A DNA stretch of 64,000 nucleotides from an uncultured Chitinophaga sp. (GCA_902168205.1 CABHOK010000009.1:1-64000); one strand, 5' to 3'. Positions 28,353-37,443 are shown, counted from the first letter of the stretch. Notes: generated by a model from the sequence alone, not told the origin. Program-made: numbers and translations.

Positions 28353-29711
28353 TTAGTACGTATCATTTAATGCAAAATCATTTTTACGATACATCCATTT
28401 GCCCTGTGTGAAGTCCGGTATTTCTACCGTTTCTCCTCCCAAACGGATCGATGTTTCTGATAAAGGTGTGATAGCGCTCCACGTTACAGCATCATACACA
28501 TCCTGTGGCGTATTTACTTTTCTTTTCACGGCTTCAACAAAGGCGTTGAGCACAAACCAATCCATACCACCATGACCGGCACCGGCAGCATCGTTGCCAT
28601 ATTTTTTCCAAAGCGGATGATCATATTTATCAAGCCACTCTTTGGTGTTCTCCCACTGATGCGGATTTTTACTTTTGCCTTCTATATAGATCGACTGGTT
28701 TACGTCCATCCATATACCATTCGTGCCTTGCACGCGAAAACCCAGTGAATAAGGCCGTGGTAAATTAGTATCGTGTTGCAATAATATAGTTTCGCCATTC
28801 GCACACTTGATCATGGTAGTAACAATATCGCCCAGCTTGAATTCTACTTTTGTGTTGGGATGATTTTCGCCTCCTACTTTTTTAATATAGTCATGAAGAC
28901 CGCGTGATTTAGTTGAATACGAGACAAGCTCGGTTAAGCGATTGCCGCGATTTATATCGACCATCATTGCTACAGGCCCTATACCATGTGTAGGGTATAG
29001 ATCTCCGTTTCTGTTTACAGAGTGCAAGGTGCGCCAGCTCGCTTCTGAAAATCCTTTCTCTCCAAATTCAACACCACCACCGTAAGGCTGTTTGCCATCG
29101 TTGAATTTTACTTCGCGCAAATCATGCTGATAGCCGCCTTGTAAATGAACAATCTCTCCGAATATATTTTGACGTACCATGTTCAGTACAGCCATTACAT
29201 CTCTGCGGTAACATACATTTTCCAGCATCATCAACGGCATGCCTGTACGCTCGGATGTATGCACCAGTTGCCAACATTCTTCAATCGTCAAGCCGGTAAT
29301 TACTTCGCAGCCTACATATTTTTTAGCATTCATCGCATCAATACACATTACCGTGTGCCACTCCCACGGTGTAGCAATGACCACGGCATCTATATCTTTA
29401 TTGTCGAGTAATTTTTTATAGCCGTATGGTCCTTCCAGAATTATCTGAGGCATTGGTTTGCCGCTCTGTTTTACAAGCTCTTTGCTCATATCCATCATGC
29501 GTTGCTGAACATCGCATAAGGCGACTACTTCAACATCGTTTCTTCGTAAAGCAAGTTCAAGGTGATTTTGTCCGCGGAGGCCAACGCCTATAAATCCAAG
29601 TCTTACTTTCGGCTCTTTATCTTTAGCAAATACAACGGATTCAGGTAGTGCCGATAGTGCAATGCCGGTAAGTGCTGCTGTTTTAATAAAGTCTCTGCGG
29701 GTTGATGCCAT
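28353..29711 (-). CDS. GH109-like Gfo/Idh/MocA oxidoreductase, Tat-exported
   Basis: A 452-residue protein with a twin-arginine signal (TRRDFIKTAALTG at residues 4-16) and a NAD-binding Rossmann core (LGFIGVGLRGQNHLE, about 38-52). The motifs HGIGPVAMMVDINRGN and GHGGMDWFVLNAFVEA are those of the GH109 alpha-N-acetylgalactosaminidase group, which uses NAD in an oxidation-elimination-addition-reduction cycle. The family is known from a Bacteroidota enzyme that removes GalNAc. Specificity cannot be read; the length (452) is normal for the family. It stands alone, with no sugar-uptake partners nearby. Confidence 0.82.
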   Translation of the reverse strand: MASTRRDFIKTAALTGIALSALPESVVFAKDKEPKVRLGFIGVGLRGQNHLELALRRNDVEVVALCDVQQRMMDMSKELVKQSGKPMPQIILEGPYGYKKLLDNKDIDAVVIATPWEWHTVMCIDAMNAKKYVGCEVITGLTIEECWQLVHTSERTGMPLMMLENVCYRRDVMAVLNMVRQNIFGEIVHLQGGYQHDLREVKFNDGKQPYGGGVEFGEKGFSEASWRTLHSVNRNGDLYPTHGIGPVAMMVDINRGNRLTELVSYSTKSRGLHDYIKKVGGENHPNTKVEFKLGDIVTTMIKCANGETILLQHDTNLPRPYSLGFRVQGTNGIWMDVNQSIYIEGKSKNPHQWENTKEWLDKYDHPLWKKYGNDAAGAGHGGMDWFVLNAFVEAVKRKVNTPQDVYDAVTWSAITPLSETSIRLGGETVEIPDFTQGKWMYRKNDFALNDTY

Positions 29712-29791
29712 GGTGGTTGAAGTTTTTGCGTAATAAATTCAGGAAACAAAACAGCGTTTCCAATATGTTTTATATTTAAATTTGACAAAAG

Positions 29792-30319
29792 ATGAAAAAG
29801 TTGTTATCCCGTCCTCCCAGAACTATTATGGAAGTATACTAAGATGCTCCCGGAAGGAACGTTGGCTGAATTAATTGACGGAAATATTTATATGTCCCCT
29901 TCACCTATTCGAGAGCATCAGCGTATCATCGCTATACTTTCTTCTAAAATGATTTGTTTGCAGAAGAGACAAAAGCCGGAGAAGTATATACGGAACCTTT
30001 TGACGTATACCTGGATGAGCATTCCAATGCCGTGCAGCCGGGTATAGTGTTTGTATCAGCGGCAAAGCTTTTTATTATTGACCGCTATATTCACGGTGTG
30101 CCTGACCTGATCGTTGAAGTACTATCCCATGGTAATGAAGATCATCGTATCAGAAAGAAAGCTTTATACGAACGGTTCGGAGTTCGTGAATATTGGATTG
30201 TTGATGCAGCCACAAAAGATGTTACCGGTTATTTCCATCAGGATGGTAAGTATACGGAGACTGTAACCTGCGTTGCAAAAATTACATCACGCCTGCTGAA
30301 TAATACATTTGAGTTTTAA
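29792..30319 (+). pseudogene. Uma2-family (DUF820) nuclease-like gene with two frameshifts
   Basis: If read through with corrections, 29792-30319 gives a full Uma2-type protein of about 175 residues. The start is MKKLLSRPPRTIMEVY; a stray base near 29837 creates a TAA (TACTAAG versus TACAAG) before KMLPEGTLAELIDGNI. A second shift near 29948-29951 separates AILSSK from DLFAEETKAGEV. The last two thirds read on without a break, with DLIVEVLS and YWIVDAATKD, the marks of the DUF820 fold. Intact homologues of the PD-(D/E)xK type are about 185-195 residues. Errors in sequencing are the chief alternative. Confidence 0.75.
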
Positions 30320-30325
30320 TGTAGA

Positions 30326-31237
30326 TCAAAGATCTTTCATCAACCAGGTATATAAATCAATCATGCTTTTGATGTCGCGCTTATGCACCTTCTCATCAGG
30401 TGTATGCGGGTTGTGTTGAGGAGCGCCAACAAAACACCAGTCGAATGGATAAGGAGATACCTGTAACTCGCGGCCATCGCTGGAACCCATCCCTTCAACT
30501 TCAAGTTGATATTCTACTTTGCGTTTTTTAGCAATATCAATGATGCGATTAACATAACTCCTTCTTGGAATATTCCGGTCGCGCATCGAGATGGCTACGC
30601 CTTTACCATGATCAACACCGTCAGAAACCCATGTAATGTCTGATACAAGTGCCTGCTTTACCTTCCATTGTTCGTATATAAATTTGGCAAGGTATGGAAC
30701 GGAGCCACCACCGTGTTCTTCCCATGTGCTGAACACAATAACACCATCCTTTAATGTCTCCGCTACTTTCAGCGCATTGTAAACACCCAGTCGGTTATCG
30801 AGGTAAGCAGATTCTATATAGTCTTTGGTATCGCGGAAATTTACTTTGTATGTAAGCTCGGTGCCGCGATCAATCTGCCTGCCGAATTTATAGAATGCGT
30901 GATTCTCCTTGTCAAATTCAAGTTCGCATTCAATCGGTCCGAGACTGTCTTCACCTACAAGCTTCGTTCCCATCTCTGCATCCGGACTTCCAATGGGTAA
31001 TAGTTGATTATAGTATCGAACAGTGAAACCAATACTGTCGATGTGCGCAAAGATAGCCGTGCGTGGTTTGCCGAACTTTAGAATAATGTTGTCCTGAAAT
31101 TCGTCACCATAATGTAGGGTTGGCTTCCCTTTCCATTTTCGTTTTTCTTTCTTGATATAGTTCAGTAAAAATTCCGTCATGCGGGTCTCCTTGCCGGAAG
31201 GTGCATGTATTTCGCAGAGTTGCTGGAGGAGTTTCAT
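30326..31237 (-). CDS. M42-like metal-dependent aminopeptidase
   Basis: A 303-residue enzyme of the M42/M20-like di-zinc aminopeptidase fold. Metal-binding and catalytic residues are seen in order: His/Asp in FAHIDSIGF (near 65), the bridging Asp in YLDNRLG (near 143), the catalytic Glu pair in WEEHGGGS (near 173), Asp in SDITWVSDG (about 197) and the last His in HTPDEKVH (near 282). It is about 50 residues shorter than typical M42 peptidases and probably lacks part of the insertion domain, so oligomer form and substrate could differ. It has no signal peptide and should be cytosolic. The 5' side shares a repeat-rich intergenic region with upp. Confidence 0.85.
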   Translation of the reverse strand: MKLLQQLCEIHAPSGKETRMTEFLLNYIKKEKRKWKGKPTLHYGDEFQDNIILKFGKPRTAIFAHIDSIGFTVRYYNQLLPIGSPDAEMGTKLVGEDSLGPIECELEFDKENHAFYKFGRQIDRGTELTYKVNFRDTKDYIESAYLDNRLGVYNALKVAETLKDGVIVFSTWEEHGGGSVPYLAKFIYEQWKVKQALVSDITWVSDGVDHGKGVAISMRDRNIPRRSYVNRIIDIAKKRKVEYQLEVEGMGSSDGRELQVSPYPFDWCFVGAPQHNPHTPDEKVHKRDIKSMIDLYTWLMKDL

Positions 31238-31241
31238 GTAA

Positions 31242-31357
31242 AAGTCCGAAAGTTTAGAAGTCCGAAAGTTAGTAAAGTCTGAAAGTAAAATGCCGGAGTT
31301 AAAAATGAACGTTGTCTTTTTTACTTCCGGACATTCGGACTTCTAAACTTCCCGACT
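31242..31357. repeat. Long inverted repeat with three direct units, between aminopeptidase and upp
   Basis: AAGTTTAGAAGTCCGAA (31250-31266) is matched perfectly by TTCGGACTTCTAAACTT (31334-31350), a 17-bp stem with a 67-nt loop. The left arm is built of three related units starting at 31242, 31258 and 31275 (AAGTCCGAAAGTT, AAGTCCGAAAGTT, AAGTCTGAAAGTA), 16-17 bp apart. The right arm carries the inverted variants. The region lies between divergent genes. Confidence 0.75.
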
Positions 31358-31430
31358 ATATTTAATTCGTATTGTTTAATAGTTCTTCTGCAACTTTATC
31401 CTAAATTTTGATTAGAAAAAAGTGACATCT

Positions 31431-32075
31431 ATGGTTTTTAACCTCAGCGAGCAAAACTCGGTAGCCAATCAGTTCATTCTGGAATTAAGAGATAAGACTC
31501 TTCAGCAAGACCGAATGCGCTTTCGCAAGAATATGGAGCGGTTAGGAGAAATTATGGCGTATGAAGTTTCCAAGAAATTTCAATACACAACACGCATCGT
31601 TGAAACACCATTGGGTAAATCTCGTGTCAATATAGTGAAGCAACAGCCGGTGCTGATAACCATACTGCGGGCGGGCTTCCCATATTTTCAAGGCTTCCTT
31701 AATTTCTTCGATCAGGCAGAAGCCGGATTTGTAGGTGCGTATCGGAGAGAAAGCCTGCATGAGGTAAGTATAAAACTTGACTACGTTTCAACACCGTACC
31801 TGGAAGGACGCGATGTTATTCTGATCGACCCGATGCTTGCTACCGGACAGTCCATTATGGATTCGGTGAAGCAACTGACGAAAAGGGGAACACCCGGCCA
31901 CATACATATAGTATCGTTAGTGGCTGCACCGGAAGGTATACGATTTTTAACACAACACATGAACACGCCATATTCGCTCTGGACCTGTGCGATCGATGAA
32001 AATCTGAACGATCAATTTTATATAGTGCCTGGCCTGGGCGATGCCGGAGACCTGGCCTATGGCACAAAACTTTGA
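31431..32075 (+). CDS. upp: Uracil phosphoribosyltransferase
   Basis: A 214-residue enzyme converting uracil plus PRPP to UMP. The PRPP motif VILIDPMLATGQSI lies near residues 124-137, and the uracil-binding tail YIVPGLGDAGDLAYGT near the C-terminus. A GTG at 31422 would add three residues; the ATG at 31431 is chosen. It is divergent from the M42 gene across a repeat-rich gap, with a TAAATTTTG promoter-like sequence at 31402-31410. Confidence 0.95.
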   Translation: MVFNLSEQNSVANQFILELRDKTLQQDRMRFRKNMERLGEIMAYEVSKKFQYTTRIVETPLGKSRVNIVKQQPVLITILRAGFPYFQGFLNFFDQAEAGFVGAYRRESLHEVSIKLDYVSTPYLEGRDVILIDPMLATGQSIMDSVKQLTKRGTPGHIHIVSLVAAPEGIRFLTQHMNTPYSLWTCAIDENLNDQFYIVPGLGDAGDLAYGTKL

Positions 32076-32126
32076 TATATACCACCAAGACACATAAACA
32101 CGTAAACACCTACACACGCAAGAGAC

Positions 32127-32597
32127 ATGTTGGAGGAAATCATCAAAGCGATACCCATTTATTTTTCGACTATGCTCAAATTTATTTTGGGGCCATTGGG
32201 AGGTTATGCTGCCGGCTTAACGCTGGCGACTACCATCCTTATCACGGTGGCGGGTATGATGACCGTTGTATTTGCTTTTGCATTCTTTGGCGATTTTTTG
32301 CGTACAAAAGTTGTGGATCGCTTCTTCGCCAAACGAAAAAAGTTTTCAGATCGTAACCGTAAGTTTGTTGGCATCTGGAAAAAATACGGACTGCCCGGCG
32401 TTGCCGCACTTACCCCGGTGTTGTTAACACCAATCGGAGGAACACTGTTGGCGATCAGCTTCGGAGCGCCTCGCAATAAATTGATTTTGTATATGTTCAT
32501 CAGCGCTTCTATATGGTCTGTTATCTTTAGTGGAGCTATATATTTTTTCGGTAACGAGGTCTTGCCCGATGTTATCAAACCCGATCCTATTCAATAA
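32127..32597 (+). CDS. Small integral membrane protein
   Basis: A 156-residue protein with four hydrophobic segments (about residues 20-40, 43-62, 95-112 and 120-145). A basic stretch with RTKVVDRFFAKRKKFSDRN joins them and GLPGVAALTPVLLTPIGG resembles the re-entrant Pro/Gly loop of DedA/VTT-like proteins, but I could not place it in a family. It follows upp by 51 bp and precedes the lipid kinase gene by 82 bp on the same strand. A link to lipids is only suggested by this context. Confidence 0.7.
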   Translation: MLEEIIKAIPIYFSTMLKFILGPLGGYAAGLTLATTILITVAGMMTVVFAFAFFGDFLRTKVVDRFFAKRKKFSDRNRKFVGIWKKYGLPGVAALTPVLLTPIGGTLLAISFGAPRNKLILYMFISASIWSVIFSGAIYFFGNEVLPDVIKPDPIQ

Positions 32598-32679
32598 AAA
32601 AGGCGTTAGCATTTCGATTTTATAGCAGGCATAATATTTACAAGCCGATCAGCAGGTTAAGAAAAAAAACAATAACCGA

Positions 32680-33552
32680 ATGAGAACCCTATTTGTAGTA
32701 AATCCGGTTTCAGGAGCTTCAAGTAACGACAAAGCTATTTTGTGTATTCACGAAAGAGCAGTTGCTACAGAAACGGATTTTAAATTCTGCTATACATCGG
32801 GCAACAACGATGCGGAAAATATACTTGAACAGCTGGAAGATTTTAAACCCGATCGCGTAGTAGCCGGAGGTGGCGATGGAACAGTTCAGTTGGTGGCGCG
32901 TGTTCTGATGGGGAAAAATATTCCCATGGCTATATTGCCTTTAGGTTCTGCAAACGGCCTGGCTACGGCTTTACAGATCCCTTCGCGTATAGAAGATGCT
33001 GTTGAGTTAAGCATGACCGGTAAAAATATACGGCCGCTTGATGTGCTGCGGTTCGACCGAAAACATTATTGCACACACCTGGCAGATATAGGTATTAACG
33101 CGCGCATGGTAAAACGCTACACAGAAGAAGGAGGAAGCGGTATGATCGGCTATATGAAATTTTTGCTGCAGTCAATTAAAGAAAGTCCGTTGCTAAACTA
33201 TATCATTAAAACTCCGGAGGGTATATATCACAAAGAAGGGTACATGGTTGCCTTTGCCAACGCTCACATGTATGGCACGGGTATACATATATCTCAAGGT
33301 TCTGTATCCGATGGTAAATTTGAAATTGTAAATGTGGAACGTGTTGCACTGGATGCCGCGATCAAGGCAGGACTTACCAAGTTCAATGTATTTATAGATA
33401 AGGATATGTTTTCGGATGTGATCAGTTGCACGGAAGCAGATATTACAATTGATAAGCATGTGGATTTTCAGATTGATGGCGAGTATATGGGTGAGATCGA
33501 TCGTTTACATATCGATATACTGTCATCGTATCTGCGTATAGTAACCCCGTAA
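32680..33552 (+). CDS. Diacylglycerol kinase-family lipid kinase
   Basis: A 290-residue kinase of the LCB5/DagK (YegS-like) fold. The ATP loop GGGDGTVQ at residues 63-70 and the LPLGSANGLATAL region (about 85-97) are diagnostic. The C-terminal beta-sandwich (with IDGEYMG) is complete. The predicted reaction is phosphorylation of diacylglycerol or a similar lipid, giving phosphatidate. The next gene, 3 bp downstream, encodes a possible phosphatidate phosphatase, so the pair can run opposite reactions. Confidence 0.9.
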   Translation: MRTLFVVNPVSGASSNDKAILCIHERAVATETDFKFCYTSGNNDAENILEQLEDFKPDRVVAGGGDGTVQLVARVLMGKNIPMAILPLGSANGLATALQIPSRIEDAVELSMTGKNIRPLDVLRFDRKHYCTHLADIGINARMVKRYTEEGGSGMIGYMKFLLQSIKESPLLNYIIKTPEGIYHKEGYMVAFANAHMYGTGIHISQGSVSDGKFEIVNVERVALDAAIKAGLTKFNVFIDKDMFSDVISCTEADITIDKHVDFQIDGEYMGEIDRLHIDILSSYLRIVTP

Positions 33553-33555
33553 CGC

Positions 33556-34521
33556 GTGAGTAGAACCGCACCGATATTGTTAAGTTTTTATGCGCTGTCC
33601 AATGGCAAGTCGATGATGGCTATCGGGCAACTTACTTATTCATCGCTACGCGATTTCAGTTTTAAAAATTACGGCCGAAGAAAAACGTTTCGTTCTATAC
33701 TGGCTTTATACCGTACACGCTTTTTTGACCATGAAGCAATAGAGCTGGTATTTGATAAGGGCACCTATAAAACCATTACGGATGAAGCAGGTTCTTTCTT
33801 CCTGGAAGTGAACGATGCATGCAATATTCACGAACTTAAATCGATCAGGCTCATAAACGGACAATCTGTAGAAGTTGTAGAAGGATTATATACACCTGCA
33901 GTCCACACCGTACAGTCGGCCGAAATAATTGTATCGGATATTGATGACACACTGCTTCATTCGCACATCTCCAATAAGCTTTTAAAGTTCAGAACACTGC
34001 TGTTTACTTCAGTGGAGAAGCGCAAAGCTGTAAAGGAGATGATGAAGGTGATACATGATTTTGCCGATACCGGAATAGAACCTTTTTATCTCTCCAACAG
34101 CGAGCAGAATTTATACCCGCTTATCTATCGTTTTTTACGGAATAATAATTTCCCAAGAGGTCCGCTTTTTCTCAAGCAGATGCGGCACCTGCGCGATGTG
34201 TTTCGAAGAAAGGATATATTGAAACGTGACATTCACAAACTCACAACGCTCGAAAAATTACTTCGCTTCTTTCCGGATAAGAAGTTTATTCTCATTGGCG
34301 ATAATACACAGAACGATCTGAAGATATATCTGAGCACAGCACAGAAATTTCCGGAAAGCGTACGGGCTGTCATCATTCGAAAAGTAATATCGCAACCGCT
34401 GGATAAAATTCTTTTCAATGAAGCTGCTGACAAATTCAAAACATTAGGCATCAGCTTTTTTTACGACAAATCTTTCCCGCACGGATTTGAATTGCGAAGT
34501 GTAGTGCAGCCTCAGCTATAG
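33556..34521 (+). CDS. APP1-like phosphatidate phosphatase
   Basis: A 321-residue protein with an App1/DUF2183 domain, known from yeast Pah-independent phosphatidate phosphatase App1. The HAD-type motif SDIDDT lies at residues 127-132, followed by PFYLSNSEQNLYPLI (second Ser/Thr motif) and KFILIGDNTQNDLKIY (last Asp motif). The N-terminal 120 residues form a beta-rich domain (FFDHEAIELVF and so on). It starts with GTG 3 bp after the stop of the lipid kinase gene, so translation is coupled. The substrate is inferred from family and context. Confidence 0.82.
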   Translation: MSRTAPILLSFYALSNGKSMMAIGQLTYSSLRDFSFKNYGRRKTFRSILALYRTRFFDHEAIELVFDKGTYKTITDEAGSFFLEVNDACNIHELKSIRLINGQSVEVVEGLYTPAVHTVQSAEIIVSDIDDTLLHSHISNKLLKFRTLLFTSVEKRKAVKEMMKVIHDFADTGIEPFYLSNSEQNLYPLIYRFLRNNNFPRGPLFLKQMRHLRDVFRRKDILKRDIHKLTTLEKLLRFFPDKKFILIGDNTQNDLKIYLSTAQKFPESVRAVIIRKVISQPLDKILFNEAADKFKTLGISFFYDKSFPHGFELRSVVQPQL

Positions 34522-34541
34522 AGATATATCAATCGCAGACT

Positions 34542-35447
34542 TTATTTAGCATCCTCGTCTGGCAACATTTCAATGGTGTGGATGAGTACTTTTTTTGCTA
34601 TAGCTTGTCCGGTTTTTGTAGCGGCCAATCCACCCAGTGCTGTTTCTTTATAGCGAGTCTCCATGCTTGATCCGATTTCACCCATTGCTTCAATCACTTC
34701 ATCTACCGGTATAACGCTGCTCACATTGGCTAATGCAATTTGTGCTGAACTGTTCGCTATCGCTGCAGCACTCGCGTTGCGCACCACACAAGGCACTTCC
34801 ACCAGGCCGGCAACCGGGTCGCACACCAGTCCTAACATACACTGTACTGTTATAGCCACCGCATTAAAGATCTGGTTCGTATCACCTCCCAGGCAATATA
34901 CTATAGCACCAGAACCCATCGCTGCAGCTGTTCCGGTCTCGGCCTGGCATCCGCCTACAGCTCCGGCAATGGATGCACGCTGCTCCATAATCAAAGCTAT
35001 ACCAGCTGCAATAAGCATGGCCTCCAGAATTTTCTTGTCTTCGATCTGGTGAATCTCTTGTAATGTATAGAGTACACCGGGCATTATACCACTGGCCCCG
35101 GCCGTAGGGGCGGCAACAATACGGCCCATGCACGAGTTAACTTCTTTGGCAGCCAGCGCTCGCGAAATAAGCTGTTGAAATTCTTTTGATAGTACAGGTG
35201 TCGGGTAATTATATACTTTCTTCGCACCGTTGTTAATCATACCCGAACGCGAAGTCATATCTTCTTCAAGTCCCGTGCGCACGGCATCTTTCATTACCTG
35301 CCACGCCTGCGCTAAACCATCCAGTGTCTCCTGTTCACTTCTTCCTTTTTGGGTGTGCTCATACTCCAGCACAATTTGATGCAGCGACATGTTATGTTCG
35401 TTGCTATAGTTTTTCCAGCTTTCAAAAGATTCAAATAGAAAAGCCAT
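34542..35447 (-). CDS. sdaAA: L-serine ammonia-lyase, iron-sulfur alpha subunit
   Basis: A 301-residue enzyme part that turns L-serine into pyruvate plus ammonia with a [4Fe-4S] cluster. Conserved Cys residues appear in NSCMGRIVAAPTAGASG (near 105-121), GGCQAETG, LVCDPVAGLVE and EVPCVVRNA. Only the alpha domain is coded; the beta subunit gene is not in this window. It is a single minus-strand gene, converging on the APP1 gene. Confidence 0.92.
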   Translation of the reverse strand: MAFLFESFESWKNYSNEHNMSLHQIVLEYEHTQKGRSEQETLDGLAQAWQVMKDAVRTGLEEDMTSRSGMINNGAKKVYNYPTPVLSKEFQQLISRALAAKEVNSCMGRIVAAPTAGASGIMPGVLYTLQEIHQIEDKKILEAMLIAAGIALIMEQRASIAGAVGGCQAETGTAAAMGSGAIVYCLGGDTNQIFNAVAITVQCMLGLVCDPVAGLVEVPCVVRNASAAAIANSSAQIALANVSSVIPVDEVIEAMGEIGSSMETRYKETALGGLAATKTGQAIAKKVLIHTIEMLPDEDAK

Positions 35448-35595
35448 ACCAGGTGTAGTTTGTTTTCGAAAGTACGGTGTTTACAAGGGGCTTAGCAAGT
35501 TGTATTGTGTATCTAAAACGATTTAGCGGAATAATCGGTTCAAAAATGTAAGCGGTATACGCGCGATCAAAACTTATGATTATACTTGAAGTGAA

Positions 35596-36021
35596 ATGAA
35601 AAAGTATTTCCTGATTGGTTTGCTATGGATAAGCCCTGTAGCCTTTGCGCAGGAGCAAAACTTCTGGCAGGTGTTGGCGCAGGTTGGGTTTGAAAATAAA
35701 AAAGACAAGAATGGATACGATGTTGAAGTGCCGGTGTTCAGTAAACATCTTAAAACTTTTCATGGAAAGAAGATCCGCTTGAAAGGGTATATCATTCCGT
35801 TGGAGGAGATGGGAGGACAGGGTAAATTTATGCTGTCATCTTTACCGTTTAATCTTTGTTATTTCTGCGGTGCTGCCGGGCCTGAAACTGTTGTGGAGGT
35901 TGATGCTGTTGATAAAGTAAAATTTACCACGAAACAGATTGTGATGGAGGGAACACTTATTCTTAATGATAAAGACCCGAATCATCACATGTATTTGCTG
36001 AAGTCTGCAATTTTGATCTAA
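35596..36021 (+). CDS. Secreted DUF3299-like protein with CxxC
   Basis: A 141-residue protein with a signal peptide (1-18, ending AFAQ). The rest holds the motif FMLSSLPFNLCYFCGAAGPE, with a CYFC (CxxC) pair at residues 88-91 and GYIIPLE before it, and ends with GTLILNDKDPN...LKSAILI. This looks like DUF3299-type OB-fold proteins. The CxxC suggests metal binding or thiol redox work outside the cytosol, which is an inference. A paralogue lies at 38397-38882. The next gene, 7 bp downstream, is a secreted M28 peptidase, so they form an operon. Confidence 0.72.
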   Translation: MKKYFLIGLLWISPVAFAQEQNFWQVLAQVGFENKKDKNGYDVEVPVFSKHLKTFHGKKIRLKGYIIPLEEMGGQGKFMLSSLPFNLCYFCGAAGPETVVEVDAVDKVKFTTKQIVMEGTLILNDKDPNHHMYLLKSAILI

Positions 36022-36028
36022 ACTATAT

Positions 36029-37399
36029 ATGCGCTTATTTCTATCCTTCCTTTTAATGATCGGAGCTTCCGGTCATGTGTTTTCGCAGTCGTCAGACGAG
36101 TCTTCTATCAGACAGATATATAATGAAGAACTTGCGCGCGGCAAAAGTTACCAAATGCTCGAGTATCTCACCACGCACATTGGTGCGCGCCTCAGCGGTT
36201 CACCCGGAGCTGCCGCTGCCGTAGAGTGGGGACGACATGAGTTGGATAATTTTGCTGACTCTGTTTTTCTTCAGCCGGTTATGGTACCACACTGGGTTCG
36301 CGGACAAAAAGAAGTTGGGCGCGTAATCAATTCTAAAAAGCGTGGCGTTGTTGAAATGAATGTATGTGCTTTAGGTATGTCGGTTGGTACAGGACCTGCC
36401 GGTGTAACAGGAAGTATTGTTGAAGTAAAGTCGTTTGATGAACTGAAACAACTCGGCGAAAAAAATGTGAAGGGTAAAATAGTATTCTTCAACCGCCCGA
36501 TGGATCCAACGAAGTTCAATACGTTCGAAGCGTATGGTGGTGCCGTTGAGCAGCGCGCACTCGGTCCGTCTGAAGCAGCCAAGTATGGTGCGGTAGGTGT
36601 AATTGTTCGTTCGATGGGATTGAACCAGGAAGATTATCCGCATACCGGTGGATTGCGCTATACACCAAATATAGCAAAGCTTCCCGCGATAGCGATCAGC
36701 ACAAAACATGCAGACCTCCTGAGCAAGATATTGAAGGATGAAAAAGATATACAGTTCTACTTTGAGACACATTGCGAAACTTTGCCGGATGCACCGTCAT
36801 TCAATGTGGTGGCAGAACTTGTAGGCTCTGAATTCCCCAATGAGATTATAGTAGTAGGCGGTCATCTCGATTCGTGGGATCTTGCACAAGGTGCTCACGA
36901 TGATGGAGCGGGCTGTGTACAGTCGATGGAAGTACTACGACTTTTTAAAATGATCGGCTATAAACCGAAACGCACCATACGCGTGGTGTTGTTTATGAAT
37001 GAAGAAAATGGTTTACGTGGCGGACTTGAGTACGCACGCCAGGCAGAGCTCAAAAAAGAAAAACATATAGCTGCACTTGAGTCGGATGACGGTGGCTTTA
37101 CACCGCGCGGTTTTACCATGACTGCGTCAGAAGCCGTGCGTAGTAAAATTAAAGGCTGGAAACCGTTGCTGGAGCCTTATGGCTTATATGATTTTTCGCA
37201 TGAAGGTGGAGGTGCAGATATAGGTCCGCTGCAAGCGCAAGGTGTACCGATCATCGGATTTTTACCTGACTCACAACGTTATTTTGATTATCACCACACG
37301 CAGGAAGATACCATCGACAAAGTTAGCAAACGCGAACTTGAACTGGGTGCTGCTTCCATGGCTTCGCTGATATACCTGATTGATAAATATGGTTTGTAG
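36029..37399 (+). CDS. Secreted M28 peptidase with PA-like insertion
   Basis: A 456-residue protein with a signal peptide (1-19, ending HVFSQ). The catalytic half has the M28 zinc residues: GGHLDSWDLAQGAHDDGAG (His and bridging Asp), FMNEENGLRG (Glu), ESDDGG (Asp) and DYHHTQEDT (His). A PA-type insertion (about 120-215) with KGKIVFFNR precedes it. This is the architecture of plasma glutamate carboxypeptidase-like enzymes. It follows the DUF3299-like gene by 7 bp. Confidence 0.9.
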   Translation: MRLFLSFLLMIGASGHVFSQSSDESSIRQIYNEELARGKSYQMLEYLTTHIGARLSGSPGAAAAVEWGRHELDNFADSVFLQPVMVPHWVRGQKEVGRVINSKKRGVVEMNVCALGMSVGTGPAGVTGSIVEVKSFDELKQLGEKNVKGKIVFFNRPMDPTKFNTFEAYGGAVEQRALGPSEAAKYGAVGVIVRSMGLNQEDYPHTGGLRYTPNIAKLPAIAISTKHADLLSKILKDEKDIQFYFETHCETLPDAPSFNVVAELVGSEFPNEIIVVGGHLDSWDLAQGAHDDGAGCVQSMEVLRLFKMIGYKPKRTIRVVLFMNEENGLRGGLEYARQAELKKEKHIAALESDDGGFTPRGFTMTASEAVRSKIKGWKPLLEPYGLYDFSHEGGGADIGPLQAQGVPIIGFLPDSQRYFDYHHTQEDTIDKVSKRELELGAASMASLIYLIDKYGL

Positions 37400-37443
37400 T
37401 TGCTGCGCAGGTATATACGCAGTGCCGATTTAATAGAAAGTAA

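Noticed and set aside
32076-32126. CA-rich stretch with repeated ACAC words after upp
   Set aside because: Only about 45 bp, no regular period; more likely low-complexity spacer.
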